Shown in pieces: positions 32,679 to 41,151 of a DNA stretch of 48,741 nt. Both the position numbers and the translations under genes were made by a program. The stretch is from NCBI GenBank assembly GCA_002495625.1, contig DAGC01000011.1, positions 87,370 to 136,110 on the forward strand, written 5' to 3'. The notes under the pieces are model-generated. The model did no database searches and was not told the origin of the DNA. It was given only the letters and a program-made list of their open reading frames with translations. Position 1 is the first letter of the stretch; each line of letters begins with the position of its first letter. The stretch is from Methanobacterium sp. UBA375. Its GTDB lineage: Archaea; Methanobacteriota; Methanobacteria; Methanobacteriales; Methanobacteriaceae.

Positions 32679-34082
32679 CTATTTCTGTTCCTTTTTGATG
32701 ATCACCTTTTCAGCATAGACCTTCGCATTTTTAAGTATGATCCGTACTCCGTCAGAACCAGGAACCGACATCTGGGGAAGATAGGCTACTGGTGCTTCGT
32801 TATCTTCCATTTCGTAATCTTCTTCTAACTGGGAGATATCTGAATCCGGTTCTGCTTCTGTTTCTATGGATTCCCTGGATTGTTTTAACCTTTCCCGTAT
32901 AGGATGTTCGTTGATCCTCAGGAATTTTTTAATATCCTTTATGCTTCCCGCCTCTTCTTCAGTCGGAATCTTGTCGTACAGTTCCCCTGGTATGTATTCT
33001 TTCACTGATTCCTTAATTTCCTTGGGCAGCCAGACTATTCTTTCATATGCTCCGTCTGCCTGTAAAAACTTAGGAGATCTCATGTATTCCAGGCTCAGCC
33101 CTACAAATCCTTCCACCTGTTTACCACCGGAGCATTGCCCGGCCATTGTGGAGAAGGGTATTCCTAGTGGGGTTTCGCCCCGGAAGTCACGGCTTACTAT
33201 TCCAATTCCATCTAATTCCGGGATGTAGAAGGCTACTGCTTCGAAACATCCGCAGGAAGTGTGAGGATACTCAAACAAGCTGTGTAAAAATACTCTGTCT
33301 GTTTCGCCCTGAGATTTCTCAGCGACGATAGTGTTGACGTTGGAGTATTCTCCTTTGGTACTGTCCAGTACATCACCTTTTTCAATTTCGAAAATCGGTC
33401 CTTCAGGGTCCATTTTAGCTGCAGCTCGGCAGTCGAACCAGTTTATAGCCCCGCAGAGGGCGGTTCTATCCGGTGTAACCACACACACGTGGCTGGGTGC
33501 AAATGACTGGCACATGGTACATCCGTAGAACACATCCACATCCTCATCACTCAGCTCCCTGGCCCGGGAATCACGGTAATCGTAGGCTGCCCGGGCAGTC
33601 TCCAGGAATGATTCTACTTCGCTTTCATCGGTTAGGATGGCCACCGATATTTTCTCTATCAGTGGGAAGTCTTCCTTGAGGAGAATGGAAAGTGCCCTGG
33701 CAAAGTCCACCAGTTTAAACCCGGCTTCCATGGCTTCTTTACTCACCCGGCACCATATCTGGTCCCTCTGGTTTAGGTGCATGAAGCCCTTCACGTAGTT
33801 ACTGAGTTCGTGGATCCTCCGCTCTATAACTCCTTCTAACTCCTTCTCGAGTTTTTCTCCCTGTATCTTAACCGATATTCCCAGGGGATAGATTTCTCCT
33901 TCAGTCATATCAGACAACTCTGGTCCGACGACCTGTAAGTCCCCGTCTTCAACATCATCTGCCACTTGTATCAGCTCTGCGCCCATGGATTTAGGGCCGG
34001 CGAGTTCTACAAACATGTTTGCAGCTCTTATACGCTCTCCCTCATGCATGGGGCTGACATCAACAGGTATATCTTCAAACAT
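32679..34082 (-). CDS. cdhC: Acetyl-CoA synthase beta subunit CdhC
   Basis: The 467-residue enzyme assembles acetyl-CoA from CO, a methyl group and CoA at the Ni-Ni-[4Fe-4S] A-cluster. The ligand cysteines are visible: CTMCQSFAPSHVC (188-200) and the Cys277-Gly-Cys279 chelate in TSCGCFEA. The archaeal form lacks the N-terminal CO-tunnel domain of bacterial ACS, and this length fits. The last 60 residues are an acidic linker followed by a small domain (EAPVAYLPQMSVPG). SD GGAGG lies before the ATG. It follows cdhB by 52 bases. Confidence 0.97.
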   Translation of the reverse strand: MFEDIPVDVSPMHEGERIRAANMFVELAGPKSMGAELIQVADDVEDGDLQVVGPELSDMTEGEIYPLGISVKIQGEKLEKELEGVIERRIHELSNYVKGFMHLNQRDQIWCRVSKEAMEAGFKLVDFARALSILLKEDFPLIEKISVAILTDESEVESFLETARAAYDYRDSRARELSDEDVDVFYGCTMCQSFAPSHVCVVTPDRTALCGAINWFDCRAAAKMDPEGPIFEIEKGDVLDSTKGEYSNVNTIVAEKSQGETDRVFLHSLFEYPHTSCGCFEAVAFYIPELDGIGIVSRDFRGETPLGIPFSTMAGQCSGGKQVEGFVGLSLEYMRSPKFLQADGAYERIVWLPKEIKESVKEYIPGELYDKIPTEEEAGSIKDIKKFLRINEHPIRERLKQSRESIETEAEPDSDISQLEEDYEMEDNEAPVAYLPQMSVPGSDGVRIILKNAKVYAEKVIIKKEQK

Positions 34083-34134
34083 AATATTCCTCCATTTGAC
34101 TCCTTAGGTTAATTTTTTGATGATCATAAAATTT

Positions 34135-34650
34135 CTAATCTATTTTTGCTAACTTCTCCAGGTACTTAAGCCATTCTTCATCTTTCATATTAGGGAATGA
34201 AGCATCTGCATTGGAATGGAAAAATTTACACAGGGTCAATGTCTTCAAATGGGGTGCGAAGTGTTTTAACGTGGAAAGTCCCTGGGATCCCATATAATAT
34301 ATCACCCCGATGAAGAGGACCAGGTCATGGTTACCCTCACCACTAACACCCTTCCATTCCGGGTCTTTCAGGAGGTTAACTATCTCCACCAGCCCATAGG
34401 ACTTGCTGGGAACACCTGCTTCAGTAAGGGATTTGAATGCATCTCCGGTGCTTACAATGGGGATGTTCCATTTTTCTGCAATCTTGGAAACTAAAACCTG
34501 TGCCGGGTTGTCGTTAATTAGAGGGCCCACCACCATTAGGGGTCTTTTTGCTTTTACTATCATCATCTCCGCTGTCTCTGGTGTAACCAGTAGTGCCTGT
34601 TTTGGCCCGGCTATCACCGTTGGCTGCCAGGGGGTTACCCTTTCATTCAT
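34135..34650 (-). CDS. cdhB: CODH epsilon subunit CdhB
   Basis: The 171-residue subunit binds CdhA to form the archaeal CODH component. It has a Rossmann-like fold (KRPLMVVGPLINDNPA; VPIVSTGDAFKSL; HDLVLFIGVIYYMGSQGLS), possibly involved in electron transfer or stability. The ATG overlaps the cdhA stop (ATGA), so translation is coupled. Confidence 0.96.
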   Translation of the reverse strand: MNERVTPWQPTVIAGPKQALLVTPETAEMMIVKAKRPLMVVGPLINDNPAQVLVSKIAEKWNIPIVSTGDAFKSLTEAGVPSKSYGLVEIVNLLKDPEWKGVSGEGNHDLVLFIGVIYYMGSQGLSTLKHFAPHLKTLTLCKFFHSNADASFPNMKDEEWLKYLEKLAKID

Positions 34651-37013
34651 TTTGAATCACCCTTATCACTTGCTTTTTCTTCTCTAAATTTCATCAAGGA
34701 CGGCTCCTGGGGAAGTGCCCTGGGCTCCCATCCAACCTCTTCTAAGAGTTTTAAAACCTCTTTCTTGTAGGTAATGGGGATGTCCTTTTCTGTCCTTACG
34801 AATTTAACAACATCATCTGGTAGGGTGCCGAAGTATTTCTTATGGAGGTCCAGGTAATGGTTTAACTTAATCTGCCTGCCCTTTGAAGTGTCGTTAGGTC
34901 TGATGCAGAGTTTGGCAATTACTACCGTTGCTTCTTCCCGGTTTTCAGCAGCGTAGAGTAAGTGTTCCGGTGCTGGTTCCCCGTCAATCACTTCTCCGAC
35001 ACGCAGGTCATTTATCTTCCATTTCTCTGGCTGGTCAGTCCTGCCCAGGAATAATCTCCTGTATTTGGTACCATGAGGACCTACCACCACTGGTATTCCC
35101 CACCGGTTAATTCCGGTGGCTATTGCTGCTGCTTTCTGTGAATAGGCACCCCAGGCCACTCCGCAGGCCCCAACCCGGTTGAGGATGTAATCGGCTATCT
35201 CTTCGAAGTTGCCCTCTAATGGTTTTTTAGCAAATATGTTGGCGATCTTGATACATGCACCGGGGATATGGGCGTTGGAGACACAGGAACCCACGTTCAC
35301 CAGTCCCTTGGCATCGAAGTCACCACTGTACCTCTCATAGAGTGTGTTGCCTTCCTGGTCACGGTATTCTCCTATGCTCATGGCTCCGCATCCACTGGTC
35401 ACCACTATGTAGTTCCTCTCCAGGAACTCCTCTGCCATCTTAGCCACATCTTCTCCTCCTTCCGGGTAGTTGGTACATCCCACGAAGGCTATAACTCCGG
35501 GTATATCACCTAAAACGATAGGTGCACCTACTTTCCTGATTTCAACATCCTGTACTGGCCCTCTGCCGGCCCGGACATTGAATTTCTCATCTTTGGTGTA
35601 GTGTTCACCCACCTTGGTGAGCATGGAGATTAAAGGCAAGTTCACTTCACATTCCTGTTCACACCGGCCGCAGGTGTAGCAGACATCGTTTTCATACAAT
35701 TCCTGGAACTTTGAAAAGTCGCCTTCCACGGCACTGGTAACTGCTTCCATCATGGGCTGGTTGTTGGGGCATACCCGTACACACCAACCACATTCATTAC
35801 ACTCTTTGGCCATCTCCTGTATTTCCTGAAGGTCGGGTAGTTTCTTAAGTGCTTCCCTGTCCTTTGAGATTTTCAGGGCTACCCGGGTGGCTACTTCTCC
35901 GACTTTATCCGGGTCAAGGATTAAGGCTCCTTCTATTTCATCGTTGACCAGTTGTTTCACGATCTTATCAGCGTCTTCATCGGTGAGATCTGGAAGTCCC
36001 AAGCAAATCTTATCTGTAGTGGCGATCACACAGGCCTGGTTCTTCCTGGCTTCTTCCAGGACATCGGTCCTTACACACTGCTCATCAACCACCACCACAT
36101 CTGCCACACCGCTTCGGACGAATTTAAGCTGCTTGGAGATGGGTCCTACCACCTTTGCCCCGGGGTTGTACCTGGTGATGTCCAGGGCTGCGCAGCATAT
36201 ACCGCATACTTCCACATCGTCCTCTAACTCCTGGTCTTCCAGGTAATCCACGATACCGGCACCAGGGGCTACGTTATGGCCTATGCAGAGAACGACTGGC
36301 TTTTCCTTGTCGATGGTTCCCATACCGAGTTCCACCAAGGGAGCGTCTTCTCCTTTAGGCATGTTTAAAGCGGCGATCTGTGCCAGGTCACCGATTTCTT
36401 TGCCTAAGTTATCCATAAGTCCTGCGTGCAGAGCTTTTGATTCAAAATCAATACTTTTACCTTCCTGTCCAGTATGGCAGGCTGATAACAGGTGCATCAT
36501 CTGTTCTTCTAAGTAGTCAAGGGCGTCCTTTAAATCTCCCAGTGTTTTAGGTTTTTTACCCATGACCACCCTCATGATGGGTGCTTCGATATCGATGTTG
36601 GTTCCCATGTCTATGGGGAAGTTTTCACCCTTCTTTTCGATGAGGTATTCCAGGAGGTGCCGGGCATGCCCGGAATGTGCGGCTGAACCTATACAACATG
36701 CCAGAAGTACAAATCTCGCCTGCTGGGCTTCTATATCTATACCACAGGCTCCCTTTTTACCTCCAGTCAGGTCACATTTCCCATAGGTGCATAAACAGCA
36801 CATGTCACAAAACGGCGCATAGAAAGGCGTGTACCTTTCCAGTAACTTCATATCCCATTCCCGTAGATCAGTCACGGAGGGTTTCAAAGTCGGTCCCTTG
36901 GACTCGGAAGAGTCTTCCTGGATATCATCGGCTATCTTTCCAGTTGTCACTAGAAGCTTCTTTGATTTCCAGAAATCATCCTTGAGTTCCTTTGCTTTTG
37001 ATTTGTTTTCCAA
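34647..37013 (-). CDS. cdhA: Carbon monoxide dehydrogenase alpha subunit CdhA
   Basis: The 788-residue subunit holds the Ni-Fe-S C-cluster and B, D, E and F clusters, and interconverts CO and CO2 with ferredoxin. Visible motifs are the N-terminal CDMCCLCTYGKC, ferredoxin-like CNECGWCVRVCP and CYTCGRCEQEC (about 420-470), and the C-cluster region with VGCTNYPEGG, VTSGCGAMS and NVGSCVSNAH. The TTG at 37013 follows GGTGAT by 5 nt; a TTG at 37019 overlaps that SD. It is the first gene of the cdh operon. A TATA box lies at 37053-37060. Confidence 0.96.
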   Translation of the reverse strand: MENKSKAKELKDDFWKSKKLLVTTGKIADDIQEDSSESKGPTLKPSVTDLREWDMKLLERYTPFYAPFCDMCCLCTYGKCDLTGGKKGACGIDIEAQQARFVLLACCIGSAAHSGHARHLLEYLIEKKGENFPIDMGTNIDIEAPIMRVVMGKKPKTLGDLKDALDYLEEQMMHLLSACHTGQEGKSIDFESKALHAGLMDNLGKEIGDLAQIAALNMPKGEDAPLVELGMGTIDKEKPVVLCIGHNVAPGAGIVDYLEDQELEDDVEVCGICCAALDITRYNPGAKVVGPISKQLKFVRSGVADVVVVDEQCVRTDVLEEARKNQACVIATTDKICLGLPDLTDEDADKIVKQLVNDEIEGALILDPDKVGEVATRVALKISKDREALKKLPDLQEIQEMAKECNECGWCVRVCPNNQPMMEAVTSAVEGDFSKFQELYENDVCYTCGRCEQECEVNLPLISMLTKVGEHYTKDEKFNVRAGRGPVQDVEIRKVGAPIVLGDIPGVIAFVGCTNYPEGGEDVAKMAEEFLERNYIVVTSGCGAMSIGEYRDQEGNTLYERYSGDFDAKGLVNVGSCVSNAHIPGACIKIANIFAKKPLEGNFEEIADYILNRVGACGVAWGAYSQKAAAIATGINRWGIPVVVGPHGTKYRRLFLGRTDQPEKWKINDLRVGEVIDGEPAPEHLLYAAENREEATVVIAKLCIRPNDTSKGRQIKLNHYLDLHKKYFGTLPDDVVKFVRTEKDIPITYKKEVLKLLEEVGWEPRALPQEPSLMKFREEKASDKGDSK

Positions 37014-37052
37014 GATCAATCACCATATATTATTAATTGTTAATATGACATC

Positions 37053-37060
37053 TTATAAAT
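37053..37060 (-). promoter_or_regulatory. TATA box of the cdh operon
   Basis: TTTATAAG on the minus strand lies about 43 bases before the cdhA start and predicts a leader of under 20 nt containing the SD. Confidence 0.5.
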
Positions 37061-37080
37061 TAGACATCCTGATGCATGTG

Positions 37081-37114
37081 AAGTAAAAAATCAGCTAAGC
37101 TAGGGATTTTACTT
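37081..37114. promoter_or_regulatory. Inverted repeat between por and cdh operons
   Basis: AAGTAAAAAATC (37081-37092) faces GATTTTACTT (37105-37114) with two unpaired A. It may terminate the por transcript or be an operator upstream of the cdh TATA box. Confidence 0.4.
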
Positions 37115-37152
37115 AAAAACTATGCAGAAATTAACCTAAAAACCAATGCTTA

Positions 37153-37581
37153 CTATTTCATAATCATCTTAATTTTCTCTAGTTCTTTAGCAATTTTATC
37201 CCGTTTTTCAGATAATAGGTCCTCAGAGTCCATTTTAAGAGCTTCTGTAGGACAGGTTAACACACAGATGGGGGTTTCACGGTCTATGCACAGGTTGCAT
37301 TTTTTAGCTACCCCTGATTCATTGATATGGATGGCTCCTATGGGGCAGGCATCTCTGCAGAGGCCACAGCCAATGCATACTTCCTCATCTATTATTATGG
37401 CACCGTCCATCTCCTCTATAGCGTCTTCTGGGCAAACCGTGAGACAGGGTGCTCTCTCTGGTGAACAGTGCAGACAGAATATGGGCACTCCATTTATAAC
37501 CCGGATGGCGTTCTGGGGGCAGGTCCTCTCACACCGGGAACATTCCTCGCATAGTTCTGGGGTGGATATCAGTTCCTTCAT
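37153..37581 (-). CDS. porF: Polyferredoxin PorF
   Basis: The 142-residue protein has four [4Fe-4S] motifs: CEECSRCERTCP (11-22), CLHCSPERAPCLTVCP, CIGCGLCRDACP and CNLCIDRETPICVLTCP. It matches PorF of Methanothermobacter, encoded behind porCDAB and linked to pyruvate oxidoreductase electron flow. It is the last gene of the por operon, 22 bases after porE, with a good SD (GAGGAAT). Confidence 0.9.
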   Translation of the reverse strand: MKELISTPELCEECSRCERTCPQNAIRVINGVPIFCLHCSPERAPCLTVCPEDAIEEMDGAIIIDEEVCIGCGLCRDACPIGAIHINESGVAKKCNLCIDRETPICVLTCPTEALKMDSEDLLSEKRDKIAKELEKIKMIMK

Positions 37582-37603
37582 TTGGATTCCTCCCTGTGTA
37601 ATT

Positions 37604-38110
37604 TCATTTTGACTCCTCCCTGTGCAGTGCCTTCCTCGCCCGGGTTTTAGAGGTTAGTATGTTGACGAATTGGGTTTTCTTCCTCTTCTTACCCAGTCCG
37701 GTGAGTTTCTCGATATGCTGTTTCTGTTTTTCCAGTTTAAGTTTTTCAGTGTCCACCAGTGCTATGGCCCGTTTTGAGCAGGCCTTAATACAGGCTGGAG
37801 TGTCCAGGTCAGGGCACTGATTACATCGGTGGGCTTTCCTTTCATGGATGGTGATGCTTCCGAAGGGGCAGACCATCATACATAGGCCACAGCCGATACA
37901 CTTACTCTCTGTGATTTCTTCTTCATTGATGGCTTCTGTGGGGCAGATAAGCTCGCAGGGCGCATCTTCACAGTGCTGACAGACTATGGGATAGTATGAA
38001 TCATCGACTTCCCTGATGGTTATCCGGGAAGTGCCGTATAATCCGGCGCAGGCCTTTTCACAATCCAGACAGCCGTCACAGACATCTGGTTGAGTTAGTA
38101 TCTTCTTCAA
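37604..38110 (-). CDS. porE: Polyferredoxin PorE
   Basis: The 168-residue protein has four [4Fe-4S] motifs (CDGCLDCEKAC at 11-21; CQHCEDAPCELICP; CIGCGLCMMVCP; CNQCPDLDTPACIKAC) and a basic C-terminal helix (GLGKKRKKT ... KTRARKALHREE). It likely carries low-potential electrons to or from PorABCD. Its start is TTG at 38110 with GGGGAT upstream. The basic tail is longer than in PorF. Confidence 0.9.
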   Translation of the reverse strand: MKKILTQPDVCDGCLDCEKACAGLYGTSRITIREVDDSYYPIVCQHCEDAPCELICPTEAINEEEITESKCIGCGLCMMVCPFGSITIHERKAHRCNQCPDLDTPACIKACSKRAIALVDTEKLKLEKQKQHIEKLTGLGKKRKKTQFVNILTSKTRARKALHREESK

Positions 38111-38125
38111 AACTGTATCCCCATT

Positions 38126-38992
38126 TTATATTTTGAGCTCCGCACAAACCTGGTCCACGTAGTTCTGGATTTTCTCCTTCTCTTCATCGGCCAGGTGTTT
38201 GAACCTTTTCTGTGCCTCCAGGTAAACGTTAACTGGTTTTCGCTCTAAAGGTCGGTAGGTTATCTTAAATTCTCCTTCTTCAATTTCATAGAGTAACCAT
38301 GAACCAGTTTCCACGGCTAGTCTCCCGAGTTCTATGGTTTTTGAGGGGTCGTATCCCCATCCAGTGGTACATGGCTGGTGGAGGTGGATATATGCCGGTC
38401 CTTCTATCTCCTTGGCCTTCTGGACCTTTTTCATGAAGTCCTCTGGGTAGGAGATGGATGCCGTGGCCACGTAGGGTACTCCATGGGCGGCCATGATCAT
38501 GGGTATGTTCTTTTTCGGTTTGTTTTCACCGAAACTTTCTTTTCCATGGGGTGATGTGGTGGTTGACGCACCATAGGGGGTGGCTCCACTTCTCTGGACC
38601 CCGGTGTTCATGTATGCTTCGTTATCGTAACAAATGTAAATTAAATTATGACCCCGCTCCATGGCTCCTGAGAGGGATTGTAATCCGATATCCGCGGTTC
38701 CACCGTCTCCGGCAAAGGCCACCACGGTAACATCATCTTTTCCCTGTGCTTTAAGAGCTCTTTCAACTCCGCTGGCTACTGCACCGGCGTTTTCAAAGGC
38801 AACGTGTATCCAGGGAATCTTCCAGGAAGTTTCTGGATAGGGGGTGGTTATAACTTCCAGGCAACCAGTGGCTGATACGGCTACGGTGTTTTCTCCCAGC
38901 ATCTTCAGGGCCAGTCTGACCCCTATGGTGGCACCGCATCCAGCGCATGCTCTGTGTCCTGGTGCTAGAAATTCTTTTTCTGGTATATCCAT
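38126..38992 (-). CDS. porB: Pyruvate:ferredoxin oxidoreductase beta subunit PorB
   Basis: The 288-residue subunit binds thiamine diphosphate and one [4Fe-4S] cluster. HRACAGCG (13-20), the ThDP/Mg motif AFAGDGGTADIGLQSL with YDNEAYMNTGVQRSG, and CTTGWGYDP near 208 are visible. It converts acetyl-CoA and CO2 to pyruvate in autotrophic growth, or the reverse. It is two bases after porA with SD GGAGGAAT. Confidence 0.96.
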   Translation of the reverse strand: MDIPEKEFLAPGHRACAGCGATIGVRLALKMLGENTVAVSATGCLEVITTPYPETSWKIPWIHVAFENAGAVASGVERALKAQGKDDVTVVAFAGDGGTADIGLQSLSGAMERGHNLIYICYDNEAYMNTGVQRSGATPYGASTTTSPHGKESFGENKPKKNIPMIMAAHGVPYVATASISYPEDFMKKVQKAKEIEGPAYIHLHQPCTTGWGYDPSKTIELGRLAVETGSWLLYEIEEGEFKITYRPLERKPVNVYLEAQKRFKHLADEEKEKIQNYVDQVCAELKI

Positions 38993-38994
38993 GT

Positions 38995-40152
38995 TTATTC
39001 CTCCTCCTTTAATCCGATCCAGTTGATCTGATTAGTCTCGGTCGTTGGATTTCTGGTTTTCTCGACTATGCCGATTATATCGTCGGGGGAGACTTCACGT
39101 CCTCCCAGTCCCAGTATGAATCCAGATGCATCTACATCCATCTTGGCTTTAATCTCATTGAATAAGACTCCTCCAATTCCGAAGGAGATGTTTTTATCTA
39201 AAACGGCTATTCTACGGGCTCCTTTAACTGCTTCGTATATATCCTCCTGGGGGAAGGGCCGGTAGGAGATAACCTTTAGGAGACCTACTTTTTCTCCCTT
39301 TTCCCTGAGGCGGTCTATCACTGTTTTTATGGTTCCGCAGATGGATCCCATGGCTATCAGGATGATTTCAGCGTCTTCAGTCTTGTACTTTTCAACCAGG
39401 TCGTATTTTCGTCCGAAAACTTCTTCAAATTCTTTATTAACTCTTCTAATAATGTCTTTAGCTCCTTCCATGGCCACTTCCATGTCGTGTCTGGCTTCCA
39501 TGTAGTAGTCCGGGTCGGTGAAGGTTCCCAGGGACATGGGGTCCTTGGGATCCAGGTAGGATATCGGTTCGTATGGTGGTAAAAATTTATCCACATCTTC
39601 CTGTGAGGGGATGTCCACCGGTTCGACCGTATGGGTTAATATGAAACCGTCTACACAGACCATACTGGGAAGGAGTACTTCATGGTCTTCAGATATTTTA
39701 TACGCTTGAATTACGAAGTCCAGGGCTTCCTGGGCATTTTCAGCGAAAAACTGCATCCAACCAGTGTCTCTTTCAGAGATGGAATCCTGCTGGTCGTTCC
39801 AGATACTTAACGGTGCAGATAGTGCTCGGTTAGCGTTTCCCATTACTATGGGTGTTCTCATACCGGCGGCCACGAATAATATTTCATGCATCAGGGCCAG
39901 GCCCTGGGATGATGTGGCGGTGAAGGTTCGCACTCCAGCTCCTGAGGCGCCTACCGCGGCACTTATGGAGCTGTGCTCTGATTCGACCATTATATACTCG
40001 GCTCTAAGATCTCCGTCGGCCACAAACTGGGCCAGGTATTCTGAGATGGTTGTTTGGGGTGTTATGGGGAAAACCGGGACTACTTCCGGTTTGCACATTT
40101 TAACTGCTTCGGCAATGGCCCTGTTTGCAGAGATAACCTTAATCATACTCAT
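38995..40152 (-). CDS. porA: Pyruvate:ferredoxin oxidoreductase alpha subunit PorA
   Basis: The 385-residue subunit has the pyrimidine-binding domain (PVFPITPQTTISEYLAQF, EYIMVESEHSSISAAVGASGAGVRTFTATSSQGL, read in parts), with the conserved Glu that activates ThDP, and a CoA-binding central domain. Its ATG overlaps the porD stop (ATGA), and a second ATG two codons later is an alternative. It is a normal-length member. Confidence 0.96.
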   Translation of the reverse strand: MSMIKVISANRAIAEAVKMCKPEVVPVFPITPQTTISEYLAQFVADGDLRAEYIMVESEHSSISAAVGASGAGVRTFTATSSQGLALMHEILFVAAGMRTPIVMGNANRALSAPLSIWNDQQDSISERDTGWMQFFAENAQEALDFVIQAYKISEDHEVLLPSMVCVDGFILTHTVEPVDIPSQEDVDKFLPPYEPISYLDPKDPMSLGTFTDPDYYMEARHDMEVAMEGAKDIIRRVNKEFEEVFGRKYDLVEKYKTEDAEIILIAMGSICGTIKTVIDRLREKGEKVGLLKVISYRPFPQEDIYEAVKGARRIAVLDKNISFGIGGVLFNEIKAKMDVDASGFILGLGGREVSPDDIIGIVEKTRNPTTETNQINWIGLKEEE

Positions 40153-40391
40153 TCCCTCTCCATTTTAATCGCTTCTACCGGGCATTCTTCGGCACAGATA
40201 CCGCAGCCTTTACAGTAATCATAGTCTATATCGTAATCTTTATTTATGCAGCCTTCTGGACAAAATAAAATACAATTTCCACAATCTATACATTTTTCTT
40301 TGTCTAAAACTGGTTTGAATGTTCTCCAGCTACCTGTTTTATTTTTCACGCTGCTTCCAGGTTCTTTAACAGTAGCTCCTACGGATGTCAT
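40149..40391 (-). CDS. porD: Pyruvate:ferredoxin oxidoreductase delta subunit PorD
   Basis: The 80-residue ferredoxin-like subunit has two CxxCxxCxxxCP motifs: CIDCGNCILFCP (35-46) and CKGCGICAEECP. It passes electrons from the active site to ferredoxin. SD GGTGATC lies just before the ATG. It overlaps porA by four bases. Confidence 0.96.
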   Translation of the reverse strand: MTSVGATVKEPGSSVKNKTGSWRTFKPVLDKEKCIDCGNCILFCPEGCINKDYDIDYDYCKGCGICAEECPVEAIKMERE

Positions 40392-40400
40392 GTGATCACC

Positions 40401-40931
40401 TTACTCTTTAACTTTTTCATAGGCAACTTGGACGGCTTTGGCGTTCTTTTCACCTATCTTACCAGGGAATGTTTCTTTAGTAACCTTTTCAATGGAATCC
40501 ACTGAAACTATACCGCTGACACCGGCAAGCGCCCCTAACATAACCGTGTTTACTATGGGCACGCCCAGTATGTCCAGGGCAATTCCAGTGGCATCGATGT
40601 TATAGGATTCCACGTCTTTTATAAGATCAACATCATCGGTGGAATTTATTATCACTTTTCCATCTTCTTTAAGTCCAGATAATACATCTACAGCTTCTAG
40701 AAGTGTTTCATCTAAAACAACAACATAATCGGGATTATAAACTTGATACCTTCTTCTTATGGGTTTATCAGATATTCTTGAGAAGGCCATAACTGGGGCG
40801 CCTTTTCGCTCAGCACCGAAGAATGGGAATGCTTGGCAGTATTTTCCATCTTCAAAAGCTGCTTTTGCAAGTATCTCAGCAGCTGTTACGGCACCTTGTC
40901 CGCCACGTCCGTGAAAACGAATTTCGATCAT
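40401..40931 (-). CDS. porC: Pyruvate:ferredoxin oxidoreductase gamma subunit PorC
   Basis: The 176-residue subunit has the family start [21 protein letters not shown] and [20 protein letters not shown], then the [13 protein letters not shown] strand. It is the first gene of the por operon, with SD GGAGGAAT before the ATG at 40931. An AT-rich promoter region (40960-40975, with TATAATATATAG on the minus strand) lies upstream. Confidence 0.96.
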
Positions 40932-41046
40932 TTTTTTTATTCCTCCATTCCTATACTGATCTATATATTATAGTACGATCAACTCATTCCTCATAGTTAA
41001 TCATTATAAATAGTAATCATATTTAATCATTATAAATTGTAATATA

Positions 41047-41151
41047 TATACGTGATGGTCAATGTGAAGTTTAAGGTAAAAAGATGAAAATCTTAATTTA
41101 TACGTGATGGTCAATGTAAAGATCAGAGGTAAAAAGATGAAAATCTTAATT
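41047..41151 (+). repeat. 53-bp tandem duplication of leader, SD and start codon
   Basis: Copies at 41047-41098 and 41099-41151 are about 88% identical with a one-base indel. Each contains an ATG-GTC-AATGT segment, AGGTAAAAAG and ATGAAAATCTTAATT. The first copy starts a seven-codon frame (MKILIYT, stop TGA at 41105-41107). The second is the real gene start. Confidence 0.75.
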
